Source: Mesosutterella faecium (GTDB lineage: Bacteria; Pseudomonadota; Gammaproteobacteria; Burkholderiales; Burkholderiaceae_F). From it: 64,000 bases of DNA. The translations under genes and the position numbers were made by a program. Each line of letters starts with the position of its first letter. Positions within the stretch are counted from its first letter, which is position 1. The notes under the pieces are model-generated. The model was not told where the DNA came from. It did no database searches and saw only the letters and a program-made list of their open reading frames with translations. Shown piece after piece: positions 54,666-63,983 of this stretch. The DNA lies in contig NZ_JAKZJU020000001.1 in NCBI RefSeq assembly GCF_022809315.2, forward strand, positions 62,001 through 126,000, written 5' to 3'.

Positions 54666-54728
54666 CCGGACCGCCCGCTCCTTTGTTCCGGCGGTCCGGC
54701 CCGGAGGCCCCTTTGAACAGGCCTCCGG
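54666..54728 (-). other. Two intercistronic hairpins between aspA and dcu
   Basis: CCGGAGGCC (54701-54709) pairs with GGCCTCCGG (54720-54728), and CCGGACCGCC (54666-54675) pairs with GGCGGTCCGG (54690-54699). Both stems are perfect and neither is followed by a T-run. The arrangement repeats what is seen between fdh gamma and fdhE. Confidence 0.6.
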
Positions 54729-54745
54729 TCTGCCCTGGGGGCAAA

Positions 54746-56146
54746 TTACATTTCGAACTTCGGCGCGATGAGGTTCTGGAAGGAGAACACCTCGTTCCAC
54801 TTCTCTTCGGTCATGAGCCTGCGCTCCTCGACCACAATCTGGTGCAGGGACTTGTGCTGCAGGTAGCCTTCCTTCGCCATCTCGGCGCACAGCATGTAGC
54901 CGAAGTGGGGCTTGAGCAGCGTCACGATCCCCAAGGAGTTCATGACGAGGTCCTTCGTGTGCTCGGCGTTCGCGGTGATGCCGTCAACGCACTTCTCGCG
55001 CAGCGTCACCATGGCGTTCGTGAGGACCTTCATCGAGGTGAAGACCGCAAACGAGATCACCGGCTCCATCACGTTGAGCTCGAGCTGGCCGGCGGAGGCG
55101 GCGAGCATTACGGTGGTGTCAAGGCCGATCGCGAGGAAGCAGGCCTGGTTGGTCACCTCCGGGATCACCGGGTTCACCTTGCCCGGCATGATCGAGGAGC
55201 CGGGCTGGCGCATCGGCAGGTTGATTTCGGACAGACCCGTGCGGGGGCCCGAGGCGAGCAGCCGGATGTCGTTGCAGACCTTCGTGAGCTTCACGGCGAG
55301 GCTCTTCAGGGCCGAGGAAATCGCGACGTAGGCGCCGCAGTCGGAGGTGGCGGCGATGAGGTCCGTGCTGTTGTGGAAGTCAATGCCGGTCTGCTCGGAG
55401 AGGTACTTCACGGCCTTCGCCGGATAGTCCGGATGGCAGGTGACGGTGGTGCCGATCGCGGTGGCGCCCAGGTTGATCACGCGCAGATGCTTCTGGGCGT
55501 CCTTGATCGTCTCGATCTCGTCCTCGATCGTGCGGCCCCAGCCGTGGAACTCCTGGCCCATCGACATCGGGACGGCATCCTGCAGGTGGGTGCGGCCCAT
55601 CTTGAGCACGTTCTTGAATTCATCGGCCTTCTTGTAGAAGGAGTCGCGCAGCTGCCCCAGGGCCTTCAGCAAATCCTCGGAGCGCAGGTACATCGCGAGG
55701 TGCAGCGCGGTCGGATAGGTGTCGTTCGTGGACTGGCCGAAGTTCGCGTGGTCGTTGGGCGAGACCTGCTTCTGGGAGCCCTTGGGCAGCCCCAACTTCT
55801 CGCAGGCGATGTTGCAGATCACCTCGTTCGTGTTCATGTTGGTGGAGGTGCCCGCCCCGCCCTGCAGCCAGTCGGTCACGAACTGGTCGTGGTACTTGCC
55901 CGCGATCAGGTCGTCGCAGGCGGAGATGAGGGCATCGGCGACGTTGGCCGGAATCGTGCCCAGCTCCTTGTTCGTGCGGGCGGCGGCCTTCTTCACCTGG
56001 GCGAAGGCCTCGATGAAGTACTTGTCCTCGCGCATGGAGTGCTCGGTGATGTGGAAGTTCTCCTTGCCGCGCAGCGACTGCACGCCGTAGTAGACGTCAT
56101 CCGGGATCTCAAGATCGCCGAGGAAATCGTGTTCGATTCGAGACAT
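54746..56146 (-). CDS. aspA: Aspartate ammonia-lyase
   Basis: The 466-residue enzyme of the aspartase/fumarase superfamily has GGAGTSTNMNTNEVI (about 95-109), the substrate loop GRTHLQDAVP (about 183) and the signature GSSIMPGKVNPVIPEV (about 318-333) with the catalytic Ser. The text GAGTSTNMN and VNPVIPEV fits aspartase better than fumarase C. It deaminates aspartate to fumarate and ammonia. ATG 56146 follows AGGAGA. With dcu downstream and L-asparaginase elsewhere in the window, it would supply fumarate for respiration. Confidence 0.93.
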   Translation of the reverse strand: MSRIEHDFLGDLEIPDDVYYGVQSLRGKENFHITEHSMREDKYFIEAFAQVKKAAARTNKELGTIPANVADALISACDDLIAGKYHDQFVTDWLQGGAGTSTNMNTNEVICNIACEKLGLPKGSQKQVSPNDHANFGQSTNDTYPTALHLAMYLRSEDLLKALGQLRDSFYKKADEFKNVLKMGRTHLQDAVPMSMGQEFHGWGRTIEDEIETIKDAQKHLRVINLGATAIGTTVTCHPDYPAKAVKYLSEQTGIDFHNSTDLIAATSDCGAYVAISSALKSLAVKLTKVCNDIRLLASGPRTGLSEINLPMRQPGSSIMPGKVNPVIPEVTNQACFLAIGLDTTVMLAASAGQLELNVMEPVISFAVFTSMKVLTNAMVTLREKCVDGITANAEHTKDLVMNSLGIVTLLKPHFGYMLCAEMAKEGYLQHKSLHQIVVEERRLMTEEKWNEVFSFQNLIAPKFEM

Positions 56147-56616
56147 CGCTCTCTCCTGTAAAGACCCGGGTCCCGCCCGGGTCATGCATTGTTTCGGGGT
56201 GGAGGGAAGGCATGCACCCGCCCTCGCTGACTACAATTTTTTACCTAAGGCGTTTTACCTACGAGACGAAACTATACCATATTATTTTGTCTTAGGGAAT
56301 AGTATGTAGTTTATTGAGAGCTATTTGCTATAAATATATAAATATCAATATGTTATATTATAATTTTATTGCTGTTCATTTTAGTAATTGTTATTCTCAT
56401 TTTTGTTTATAGGAAATACAGGAATCTGAAAACGACAGGGGGCCGGCCCGCAGCAGCGGGGTGGAGAAAGCAGCTGGGGGGAGGGACGGAGCGCCTGCGC
56501 GCAGGGCGGACTTCCGCATAAAAAAGGGCGCCCTGCCAAGCCCCGGCACTCAGGCCGGGACCCGGAAGGCGCCCTTCCCGCCGCCCGCCCCTGAGGCCGG
56601 ACGCCGGGACTTTTTA
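56147..56616. promoter_or_regulatory. AT-rich promoter of aspA
   Basis: Bases 56225-56410 are among the most AT-rich in the window and must contain the aspA promoter. I could not fix -10/-35 boxes or a clear FNR site with confidence. The left part is GC-rich leader close to the gene. The right part, from 56518, is the terminator of the convergently oriented P-type ATPase transcript's 3' end. No ORF is supported. Confidence 0.4.
56518..56576 (-). terminator. Terminator of the P-type ATPase gene
   Basis: AAGGGCGCC (56524-56532) pairs with GGCGCCCTT (56568-56576), and an inner CCGG-rich stem fills the loop. On the minus strand a T-run follows. Confidence 0.8.
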
Positions 56617-59298
56617 TCAGGCCGCGCCGGAAGCGAGGCCCTCGGTTCCGGAAGAACCCCGGACCACGCGCAGCGGGCCGCGCGAGCGCTCGATGTCCTT
56701 CTTGATCTCCGGGGCAGCCCGCATCAGCCTCAGGGCGCTCGCCACCACGATGAGCGTCACGCCCGTGTCGGCGAAGACTGCCATCCACATGGTGGCCAGC
56801 CCTATGAAGTCTAGCAGCGCGAAGGCGGCCTTCACCGAAAGCGCGAAGACGATGTTCCCGACGAGGAAACGCCAGGTCTTCTGCGAGAGGCGCTTGAAGA
56901 AGGCGATCTTGCCGATGTTGTCGTCCATCAGCATCACGCCCGAGGCCTCCAGCGCCGAGTCCGCGCCCTTCACCCCCATCGCGAAGCCGATATCGGCGGC
57001 CGCAAGGGCCGGCGCGTCGTTGATGCCGTCGCCCGCCATCGCGGTGAGGCCCTCCTTCCTGATCTCTTCAATCTTGGCGAGCTTTCCCTCGGGCCGCAGC
57101 CCGGAGGCGACGTGCTCTATCCCGACCTCGCCGGCCGCGGCGCGCGCCGCCTGCTCGCCGTCGCCGGTGAGAATCCAGGGCACGAGCCCGGCGGCCTTCA
57201 GATCGGCCACGGCTTCGCGCGCCCCGCTCTTCACGCGGTCGGCGACGCCGAAGGCGGCGACCGGCCCAAGAGCGTCAAGGAGAATCGAAACCGACTTGCC
57301 CCCGGTCTGCAGCGCCCTGACCGAGGCGGCCGCAGAAGCCGACAGTGCTCCGGCCGCAGCCGCGGACACGAGCCTCAGCCTGCAGCTGCCGCACCGGGCC
57401 TCGATGCCCGAGCCCGGAATCGCCTTCAGAGACGAAGCGGGTTCGCCCAGCGCGTGCTCGGCGGCGGCAAGCCTCGTGATGGCAGCCGACACCGGATGGT
57501 CCGAAAGCCTCGACAGCGAGGACGCGGCGCGCAGCAGCGAGGCGCGGTCCTTCGCGGGCCCGAGCGCAATCACGTCCGTGCACACCGGCCTGCCGGTCGT
57601 GATCGTCCCGGTCTTGTCAAGCGCCACGTTCCTGAGCCTGCGCCCCATCTCGAGGTACACGCCGCCCTTGATGATGATGCCCTCGCGCACCGCGCAGGCC
57701 AGCGAGGAGATGATCGTGACGGGCGTGCCGATCACGAGGGCGCAGGGGCAGCCGATCACGAGCAGCACGAGACCGCGGTAAATCCACTCGAGCCACTCGC
57801 CGCCAAGGAAAAGCGGAGGCAGCAGCGCGGTGGCCAGCGCCAGCGCGAACACCGAGGGCGTGTACCACGCGGCAAAGCGGTCGACAAAGCGCTGCACCGG
57901 AGCCTTCTTCTGCTCGGCCTCCTCGACCGAGGCGATGATGCGCGAGGCGCTCGAGTCGCGGGCCTCGGCCTTCACCCGCACTTCAAGCACCCCCGTGGAG
58001 TTGACGGTTCCGGCCATGACGGGACTGCCCGGACGCTTGGCGGCCGGGATGGGCTCGCCCGTGAGCATGGACTCGTCGGCCGAGGATTCGCCCGAAATCA
58101 CTTCGCCGTCGGCCGGTATGCGCTCGCCGGCGAGCACCCGGACCGTGTCGCCCACGCGCAGCTCCTCGACGGACACGTCAACGAAAGCCCCGCCGCGCTT
58201 CACCGAGGCCGTCTGCGGAACAATCGAAAGCAGGGACTTCACCGCGTTCCTGGATTTTTCAAGGCAGAGCTGCTCAATGCCCTCCGAGAGCTCGAAAAGC
58301 GCCATCACCATGGCGCCCTCGGCCCAGTTGCCGGTAAGAAAGGCCCCTGCCACCGCCAGCGCCATGAGAGCGCTCATGTTGAAGCGCAGCCTGAAAAACG
58401 AAGCGAAGCCTTTTTTCAGAGTCTTCAAGCCCGAAAGCGCCACGGCCGCCAGCGCGAGAACAAAGCCCGCCGCCGCGGCAGCGCTCACGGACCAGACCCC
58501 GGAGCCGATCGCCGGGCCGGGAATCCCGGCCGCCTCGAGCGCCTCGGGGATGATTTCCGCGCAGAGAGCGAACGCGAAGGCGAGACCGAGCCGCTTCCAA
58601 GGAATCCGGCTCGAGTGAGCAGGGTCCGCCGCGCGCCGCCCGATCTGCAGGCTCGCCTCAAACCCCGCCCGGTGGATCGCCTCGATGATCTCGGGGGCGG
58701 CCCCGCGCCCCGTGCGGAAGGCGATCGTGCGCCGGGCCGTGTCGTACGTCCCTTCGGGCAGGCCGGGCAGCGCCTTAAGCGCCCGGCGGATCTCGGCCTC
58801 CTCGGCCGGGCAGTCCATCTCCGGAACCGAGATGACAATGCCGCCGTCTTCCTGCCCGGACTGCGTCTGCACGCTGCCCGGGTGCCCGGCGGCCTCAAGC
58901 GTCGCGAGGATTTCCGGCACGAGCGCCGGATCCGCCTCGAAGCGGATCGTGCGCTTTTCCGTGCTGTAAGTTCCCTGCGGAATTTCCGGATGCTTCTTCA
59001 TTTCCGCCCGGATCTCGCCCTCCTCGACCGGACAGTCCATGTCCGGCACGCGGATGAGGATCTGCCGCGCGGCGGACGCCTCCTGCAGGCTGCCCGGGTG
59101 CCCCGCGGCCTTAAGCGCCGCTAGGATTTCGGGAACGAGGGCCGCGTCCGCCTCAAAGCGGATCGTGCGCTTTCCCGTGCTGTAAATCCCTTCCGGTATC
59201 TCCGGATGCTTTTTCATTTCCGCCCGGATCTCGCCCTCCTCGACCGGACAGTCCATGTCCGGCACGCTGATCACCAGGCTACTCTTAGAATCAGGCAT
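56617..59298 (-). CDS. Zn/Cd/Pb-type P1B ATPase with three N-terminal metal-binding-like repeats
   Basis: The 893-residue pump starts with three ~72-residue ferredoxin-like repeats, each containing [11 protein letters not shown] or [11 protein letters not shown]. The usual CxxC is replaced by C-P-x-E-E. It then has a heavy-metal ATPase core: the CPC metal site [12 protein letters not shown], phosphorylation loop [14 protein letters not shown] motif [30 protein letters not shown], and a final-helix [17 protein letters not shown] matching the Asp of ZntA/CadA. That Asp and CPC assign it to Zn/Cd/Pb export. GGGAGG lies 7 bases before ATG 59298; the TTG 18 bases upstream is less likely. A MerR-type promoter precedes it. 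Confidence 0.93.
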   Translation of the reverse strand: MPDSKSSLVISVPDMDCPVEEGEIRAEMKKHPEIPEGIYSTGKRTIRFEADAALVPEILAALKAAGHPGSLQEASAARQILIRVPDMDCPVEEGEIRAEMKKHPEIPQGTYSTEKRTIRFEADPALVPEILATLEAAGHPGSVQTQSGQEDGGIVISVPEMDCPAEEAEIRRALKALPGLPEGTYDTARRTIAFRTGRGAAPEIIEAIHRAGFEASLQIGRRAADPAHSSRIPWKRLGLAFAFALCAEIIPEALEAAGIPGPAIGSGVWSVSAAAAAGFVLALAAVALSGLKTLKKGFASFFRLRFNMSALMALAVAGAFLTGNWAEGAMVMALFELSEGIEQLCLEKSRNAVKSLLSIVPQTASVKRGGAFVDVSVEELRVGDTVRVLAGERIPADGEVISGESSADESMLTGEPIPAAKRPGSPVMAGTVNSTGVLEVRVKAEARDSSASRIIASVEEAEQKKAPVQRFVDRFAAWYTPSVFALALATALLPPLFLGGEWLEWIYRGLVLLVIGCPCALVIGTPVTIISSLACAVREGIIIKGGVYLEMGRRLRNVALDKTGTITTGRPVCTDVIALGPAKDRASLLRAASSLSRLSDHPVSAAITRLAAAEHALGEPASSLKAIPGSGIEARCGSCRLRLVSAAAAGALSASAAASVRALQTGGKSVSILLDALGPVAAFGVADRVKSGAREAVADLKAAGLVPWILTGDGEQAARAAAGEVGIEHVASGLRPEGKLAKIEEIRKEGLTAMAGDGINDAPALAAADIGFAMGVKGADSALEASGVMLMDDNIGKIAFFKRLSQKTWRFLVGNIVFALSVKAAFALLDFIGLATMWMAVFADTGVTLIVVASALRLMRAAPEIKKDIERSRGPLRVVRGSSGTEGLASGAA
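58980..59268 (-). repeat. 216-bp near-identical tandem repeat in the ATPase 5' end
   Basis: The segments around 58980-59050 and 59196-59266 differ at only a few bases over about 70 and are offset by 216 bases (72 codons), so repeats 1 and 2 are a recent in-frame duplication. Repeat 3 is more diverged. Confidence 0.8.
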
Positions 59299-59329
59299 TT
59301 TCCGTGCCTCCCTCAAGTCTTATGGCTTC

Positions 59330-59360
59330 ATTAAAAAGCCTGCAGTAACTGCAGAGTCAA
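59330..59360 (-). promoter_or_regulatory. MerR-type (ZntR/CadR-like) promoter of the P-type ATPase
   Basis: On the minus strand TTGACT (59360-59355) and TTTAAT (59335-59330) are separated by 19 bases. The spacer carries the dyad CTGCAG-TTA-CTGCAG (59354-59340). Over-long spacers with a central dyad are the hallmark of promoters activated by MerR-family metal sensors. No merR gene is in the window, so the regulator would be elsewhere. Confidence 0.65.
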
Positions 59361-59366
59361 GGCAGG

Positions 59367-59406
59367 GAAAAAAGCGCGGAGCTCCCCGATGAGGAGTTCC
59401 GCGCCT
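59367..59406 (-). terminator. Terminator of the FadL-like gene
   Basis: GCGCGGAGCTCC (59374-59385) pairs with GGAGTTCCGCGC (59393-59404), allowing one G-T pair. On the minus strand it is followed by TTTTTT. It insulates the ATPase promoter from the upstream gene. Confidence 0.85.
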
Positions 59407-59440
59407 TGAGGGACGCCGGGCCGAAGCCCTGCGGATGCCC

Positions 59441-60796
59441 TTAGAAGCGGTAGACGAAGCCCGCGCCAAGCAGGTAGGAGTTGAGGCTCTTGAAGTGCCC
59501 CACCTTCTCGCCCGAGCTCGTGTAGTCCGAATAGAGGTCGCGGTTGCCGAAGGCGTGCACGTGCATGGCCGCGAGGTCGAACTGCCAGCGGTCATTCAGG
59601 CGGTAGGAGGCGCCCAGCGACAGCCATCCGCGGTTCGCGTCCGGGATGATCGCCGTGCGGTAGCGCGCGTCCTTGATCGGGGAGCGGTCGTAGGCGACGC
59701 CGCCGCGGATCGTCCACTTCGGGGTGATGTCGAGGTCATAGCCGAGGGACACGAACCAGGTGTCGCGCCACTTCATCGGGATGTCGGTCGAGCTGTGCGG
59801 AAGGTTTCCCGCGGTGATGATGAGCTTGTCGAAGCTGCTCCAGTCCGTCCAGCGGATGGTGCTCGACAGGCGCAGTTTCGGAGAGTACTTCCAGACCACC
59901 GTAAAGTTCGCGTTGGCCGGCGACTTCATGTTCGCGCCGCCCGGCAGCGTCATCGAGCCGCTCGAGGCGAGGCTCATGAGGGCCGAGGAGCTGATGCCGT
60001 TTTGAGCGGCCAGCGCCTTCAGCTGGGCCATGATCGCAGAATTCGCGCTCGCGGCCTTCAAAAGGTTCTGGATGCCGCTCTGGGAAGCGCTGTCTGCCGT
60101 GAGCTTCACGTGCCCGTGGGCGTTATGGTTCATCTGCGAGCGGTACCCGAAGCCGAAGCGAAGCGTCTCGCTCGGCTCCCACATCGCCCCGACGTTCCAG
60201 CCGAAGCCCCAGTCGTCGGCCTCCAGACGGCTGTAGGCGCCGTAGCCCATGACGTTTTTCTTCATGGAAACAGTGGCGTCGATGTGCTGGGCCTGGAAGC
60301 CCGCGCCCACGGAGACCTTGTCGGTGAGCTTCCACGCGAGCGACGGATTGATCGTGACCGCGAGCAGCCTCGCGTCATAGCCGCGCTGGTTCTGCGCCCA
60401 GTCGACGCCGTAGGAAGTCGACAGCCCGTAGGGCATGACGATCGCCAGCCCGCCCCAGAGCCTGTCGCTGAACTGGTGGCTCATCATCTGGTGCAGAATC
60501 GGCGAAGAGCGCTTGCGGCCGTTCTCAGAACTGCCGTCCTTGCCCTTGTAGTCAAGGTCGAGCTCGACGTCCACGCCGCCCACCTGGATCTGAGTCCCGG
60601 GCAGAAGAGTGAGGCCCGCAGGGTTGTACCAGGCGGCCGAGACGTCGTCGCCCATGATGCCTTCGCCCGCATAAGAGCGGCCCATGCCGACGATGGACTG
60701 CTCGTTAAGCTGGAAGCCTGCGGCAAAGGCGCCGCTCGAGGCGAGCGCCGCGGCCACACCGGCCGCCGCAGCGGCGAGTTTTCTGAAATGAGTCAT
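59441..60796 (-). CDS. FadL/OmpP1/TodX-family outer membrane transporter
   Basis: The 451-residue protein has a signal peptide (ending SGAFA) and the FadL N-terminal text AGFQLNEQSIVGMGRSYAGE followed by AAWYNPAGLTLLPGTQ (the N-terminal hatch and NPA motif). Alternating beta-strands continue to a C-terminal aromatic residue (LGAGFVYRF), as required for barrel insertion. The family carries long-chain fatty acids or aromatic hydrophobic compounds across the outer membrane. It stands alone; substrate unknown. Confidence 0.93.
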   Translation of the reverse strand: MTHFRKLAAAAAGVAAALASSGAFAAGFQLNEQSIVGMGRSYAGEGIMGDDVSAAWYNPAGLTLLPGTQIQVGGVDVELDLDYKGKDGSSENGRKRSSPILHQMMSHQFSDRLWGGLAIVMPYGLSTSYGVDWAQNQRGYDARLLAVTINPSLAWKLTDKVSVGAGFQAQHIDATVSMKKNVMGYGAYSRLEADDWGFGWNVGAMWEPSETLRFGFGYRSQMNHNAHGHVKLTADSASQSGIQNLLKAASANSAIMAQLKALAAQNGISSSALMSLASSGSMTLPGGANMKSPANANFTVVWKYSPKLRLSSTIRWTDWSSFDKLIITAGNLPHSSTDIPMKWRDTWFVSLGYDLDITPKWTIRGGVAYDRSPIKDARYRTAIIPDANRGWLSLGASYRLNDRWQFDLAAMHVHAFGNRDLYSDYTSSGEKVGHFKSLNSYLLGAGFVYRF

Positions 60797-61124
60797 TTTT
60801 CTTCTAAAAAAGAGACAAAAAACGGATCGGCTCGCCGCGCGGAGGTAAATCTGCGCTGGGGAAAGCCTCTTCTTCCTTTAGCGTGGATGTATTCTATGGA
60901 GCCGCGCCCGGCAGAAAAAAAGAGGGTTTTTAAGCACAAACCCTAAGATGCCGCGCAAGGCTTCGGGTTACACACCATAATGTGCTGATTTTTTAATCTT
61001 TTAAGAATTTTGAAAACACCTCCCGGTCCGCTGCCGGCGGCTTTTCGAAGGTCATAGCGCGGATAGGCTAATCCTCGCGGACCGGTCCTTCGCGAGGGGT
61101 GTTTTCCGGAGAAGAAACCGCTTT
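60797..61124. promoter_or_regulatory. Divergent promoter region, FadL-like / YggS-like genes
   Basis: This 328-base gap is AT-rich around 60960-61015 and contains CACACCATAATGTG (imperfect dyad) at about 60970. No gene or RNA structure is supported. A GGAGAAGAAA ribosome site precedes the YggS-like ATG at 61125. Confidence 0.35.
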
Positions 61125-61847
61125 ATGTCAGTGCTCTTGCCAGGAATCGAGGGTCGGATCCGCAGCATTCAGGAAAGGATGAAGGCGGCCTGCGAGCGCT
61201 CGTCGCGCGGCCCGGGGGAGGTGCGGCTGCTCGCCGTCTCCAAGACTTTCCCCGCCTCGGCGGTGGAGGAGGCCGCGGCCGCGGGCCTGAGGGCCTTCGG
61301 GGAGAACTACGCCCAGGAAGGGTGCGAAAAAGTGGACTGGTTCCGCGAGAACCGCCCCGGGCTCAAGCTCGAATGGCACTTCATCGGGCCGCTGCAGTCC
61401 AACAAGACGCGGATGGTGGCCGAGCGCTTCGACTGGGTGCAGAGCGTGAACCGGATGAAAATCGCCCGGCGGCTCTCCGAGCAGCGGCCGCAGGACCTGC
61501 CCGACCTCAACGTCCTCGTCGAAGTGAACATCGACGGCGAAGCGAGCAAAAGCGGCCTCGCGCCGCAGGAGGCCGTCGCGTTCGCGCTCGAGGCCTCGAA
61601 GCTGCCTCGGCTGCGGGTGCGCGGCTTCATGGCGATTCCCGCTCCGGCCAGCGACCCCGCCAGCCAGGCCGGGCCCTTCAAGGCCATGCGAAGCCTCTTT
61701 TTGTCGGCGCAGGAGGCGGGGCTGCCGGTTGACACGCTCTCCATGGGCATGAGCGGGGACTTCGAGGAAGCGATCGCCTGCGGCAGCACGATGGTGCGGA
61801 TCGGAAGCGCCATTTTCGGCCCGCGCGACTACGGCCCCGGGCACTGA
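61125..61847 (+). CDS. YggS/PLPBP-family pyridoxal-phosphate homeostasis protein
   Basis: The 240-residue single-domain alanine-racemase-N-like barrel has VRLLAVSKTFPASAVEEA with the PLP-binding Lys (about 39), FGENYAQEG (about 59), EWHFIGPLQSNKT (about 82-94) and LSMGMSGDFEEAIACGSTMVRIG (final motif). PLPBP proteins bind PLP without a known catalytic reaction and balance B6 vitamers and amino acid pools. In many Proteobacteria the gene lies near pilT or proC; here it is alone, divergent from the FadL-like gene and convergent with recG. Confidence 0.95.
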   Translation: MSVLLPGIEGRIRSIQERMKAACERSSRGPGEVRLLAVSKTFPASAVEEAAAAGLRAFGENYAQEGCEKVDWFRENRPGLKLEWHFIGPLQSNKTRMVAERFDWVQSVNRMKIARRLSEQRPQDLPDLNVLVEVNIDGEASKSGLAPQEAVAFALEASKLPRLRVRGFMAIPAPASDPASQAGPFKAMRSLFLSAQEAGLPVDTLSMGMSGDFEEAIACGSTMVRIGSAIFGPRDYGPGH

Positions 61848-61895
61848 ACGGCGCGCCTTTTCAGGAGGACGGGACCGCCGGAGACCCGGCCGCCT

Positions 61896-63983
61896 TCAAG
61901 CTTCGAGGAACCCCTCGCGCTGTGCGAACCAGCGCTTCGCGTGCCGCAGCGCCGTCTGCGGATCGGTCCTCAGCCACTCGGCCGCGGCCTCGCGCGCGAG
62001 GTCGATCAGATCACCGTCTTCCTCAAGGCTCGCGAAGCGCAGCATCGGCATGCCCGACTGGCGCGCCCCGAGAAACTCCCCGGGCCCGCGCAGCTCGAGG
62101 TCCTTTCTCGCAATTTCAAAGCCGTCGCTGCTCTGGCGGATCACGCGCAGCCTCTCGCGGCCGGTCTCGGACAGGGGCTCGCCGTAGAGCAGCACACACC
62201 AGCTTTTCTCAGACCCGCGGCCGACCCGCCCCCGCAGCTGGTGCAGCTGCGCCAGCCCGAACCTCTCGGCGTGCTCGATCACCATCACGGTGGCGTTGGG
62301 CACGTCCACTCCCACCTCGATCACCGTGGTAGCGACGAGCAGATCCGTCTTTCCCTCCTTGAAGGACTCCATGACCGCATCTTTCTCGGCCTGGGGAAGA
62401 GCCCCGTGGATCAGCCCCACGCTCGCCGCGGGCAGCTTTGAGCGGATCTCCTCGAAGGCCGTCTTCGCGGGGGTGAGGTCGAGCTGTTCGTTCTCGTCGA
62501 TCAGCGGGCAGACCCAGTAGGCCTGGCGGCCCCGGGAGATTTCGGAGCCGACCGCGGCGATGAGCTCGTCGCGCCGGGCGATCGACACGAGCCTCGTCGA
62601 CACGGGCTTGCGGCCCGGCGGCAGCTCGTCAATCACCGAGACGTCGAAGTCGGCGAGGTAGCTCATCGCCAGCGTCCGGGGAATGGGCGTGGCCGAGAGC
62701 ATGAGAAGATGGGGCGTGAGCCCGCCCGAGCCGCCGCGCAGCGCGAGGCGCTGCTCCACGCCGAAGCGGTGCTGCTCGTCGATAATCGCGAGCCCCAGAC
62801 TGTGGAAGGCGACGCCGTCCTGGATGAGGGCGTGGGTGCCGACGACAAACTGCGCCTCGCCCGAGGCGATGCGGGCGGACATCTCGCGCTTCTCCGACCC
62901 CTTCATGTGGCCCGAGAGCCAGGCCGTGCGGACGCCCAGGGGCTCGAGCCAGCGCGAAATCCCCCGATAGTGCTGTTCGGCCAGGATCTCGGTGGGCGCC
63001 ATAAGGGCGGCCTGCCGCCCCGACTCGATCGCGCGGCAGGCGGCAAGCGCGGCGATCACGGTCTTGCCGGAACCCACGTCGCCCTGGACGAGCCGGTTCA
63101 TGGGAGAGGCGGAGGCGAGATCCGCGGCGACCTCCTTCCAGACCCGCAGCTGCGCCCCGGTGAGAGCAAAGGGCAGGCCTTCGATCAGCCTCGAGGTGAG
63201 GCGCCCTCCGTCCTGCGGCGCAAGCCTCGGCGCGCGGGCCGCCGAGCGCAGCGCCCTCGAGTGGCGCAGCGCGATCTGCTGGGCGAGCAGCTCGTCGAAC
63301 TTGAGCCTCTTCCAGGCCGGGGCCGTGCGCTCCTGCAGCGCCGACAGATCCGCCCCGGGCGGCGGGCGGTGGAGATAAAGGAGCGCCTCGCGCAGCCGCG
63401 GCAGCCCGAGCTTTTCGCGCAGGGCCTGCGGCATCAGATCCGAGAGGTCCACGTCGAGCAGCGCCCGGGCGATCCTTTTTCTGAGCCAGAGCTGCGTGAT
63501 GCCCTCGCCGGCCGGGTAGACGGGAGTGAGGGTCGAAGGCAGCCGCTCGCCCTCGGCGAGGGCCCGGCGCACCTTCGGGTGCACCATCTCGAGCCCGCCC
63601 GCGCCCCAGGCGGGCCGCGCCTCGCCGTAAAGGCGGACGCGGGAGCCGCGCTCGAGCTGGCGCACCTGCGAGGGATAGAAGTGCAGCAGCCTCACCTGCA
63701 GCCGCCCCGTCGCGTCGGCGACCTCGGCGGTGAGCGACCGGGGCGTCACCCGCTCGAGCGTCACCTCGCCCTCGACCTGGGCTGTCACCCCGGCCTTGAG
63801 CGAGCCGATCGGGACGATCGCGGTCTCGTCCTCGTAGCGCAGCGGCAGGTGCAGCACGAAGTCCCAGTCCGAGGCGAGCCCGATTCGGGCGAGCCGCTCG
63901 GAAAGCGGCGCGAGCTTTTCGCCCTTCTGCCTGAGCTTCGGGCGGCCCGCTCCGTGGTAATAGTCTTCTTTCGGTGCTGGCAT
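61896..63983 (-). CDS. recG: ATP-dependent DNA helicase RecG
   Basis: The 695-residue protein has the RecG wedge/OB domain (LHLPLRYEDETAIVPI to about 170). The helicase core follows: FALTGAQLRVWKEV, Walker A LVQGDVGSGKTVIAAL, MAPTEILAEQHYR, DEQH box AIIDEQHRFGV, SATPIPRTLAMS, and VATTVIEVGVDVPNATVMVI with the QLRGRVGRG motif VI. It ends with the TRG-like C-terminal part. RecG remodels stalled forks and R-loops. ATG 63983 gives the full family length; the right edge of the window is 17 bases upstream, so its promoter is not visible. Confidence 0.96.
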   Translation of the reverse strand: MPAPKEDYYHGAGRPKLRQKGEKLAPLSERLARIGLASDWDFVLHLPLRYEDETAIVPIGSLKAGVTAQVEGEVTLERVTPRSLTAEVADATGRLQVRLLHFYPSQVRQLERGSRVRLYGEARPAWGAGGLEMVHPKVRRALAEGERLPSTLTPVYPAGEGITQLWLRKRIARALLDVDLSDLMPQALREKLGLPRLREALLYLHRPPPGADLSALQERTAPAWKRLKFDELLAQQIALRHSRALRSAARAPRLAPQDGGRLTSRLIEGLPFALTGAQLRVWKEVAADLASASPMNRLVQGDVGSGKTVIAALAACRAIESGRQAALMAPTEILAEQHYRGISRWLEPLGVRTAWLSGHMKGSEKREMSARIASGEAQFVVGTHALIQDGVAFHSLGLAIIDEQHRFGVEQRLALRGGSGGLTPHLLMLSATPIPRTLAMSYLADFDVSVIDELPPGRKPVSTRLVSIARRDELIAAVGSEISRGRQAYWVCPLIDENEQLDLTPAKTAFEEIRSKLPAASVGLIHGALPQAEKDAVMESFKEGKTDLLVATTVIEVGVDVPNATVMVIEHAERFGLAQLHQLRGRVGRGSEKSWCVLLYGEPLSETGRERLRVIRQSSDGFEIARKDLELRGPGEFLGARQSGMPMLRFASLEEDGDLIDLAREAAAEWLRTDPQTALRHAKRWFAQREGFLEA

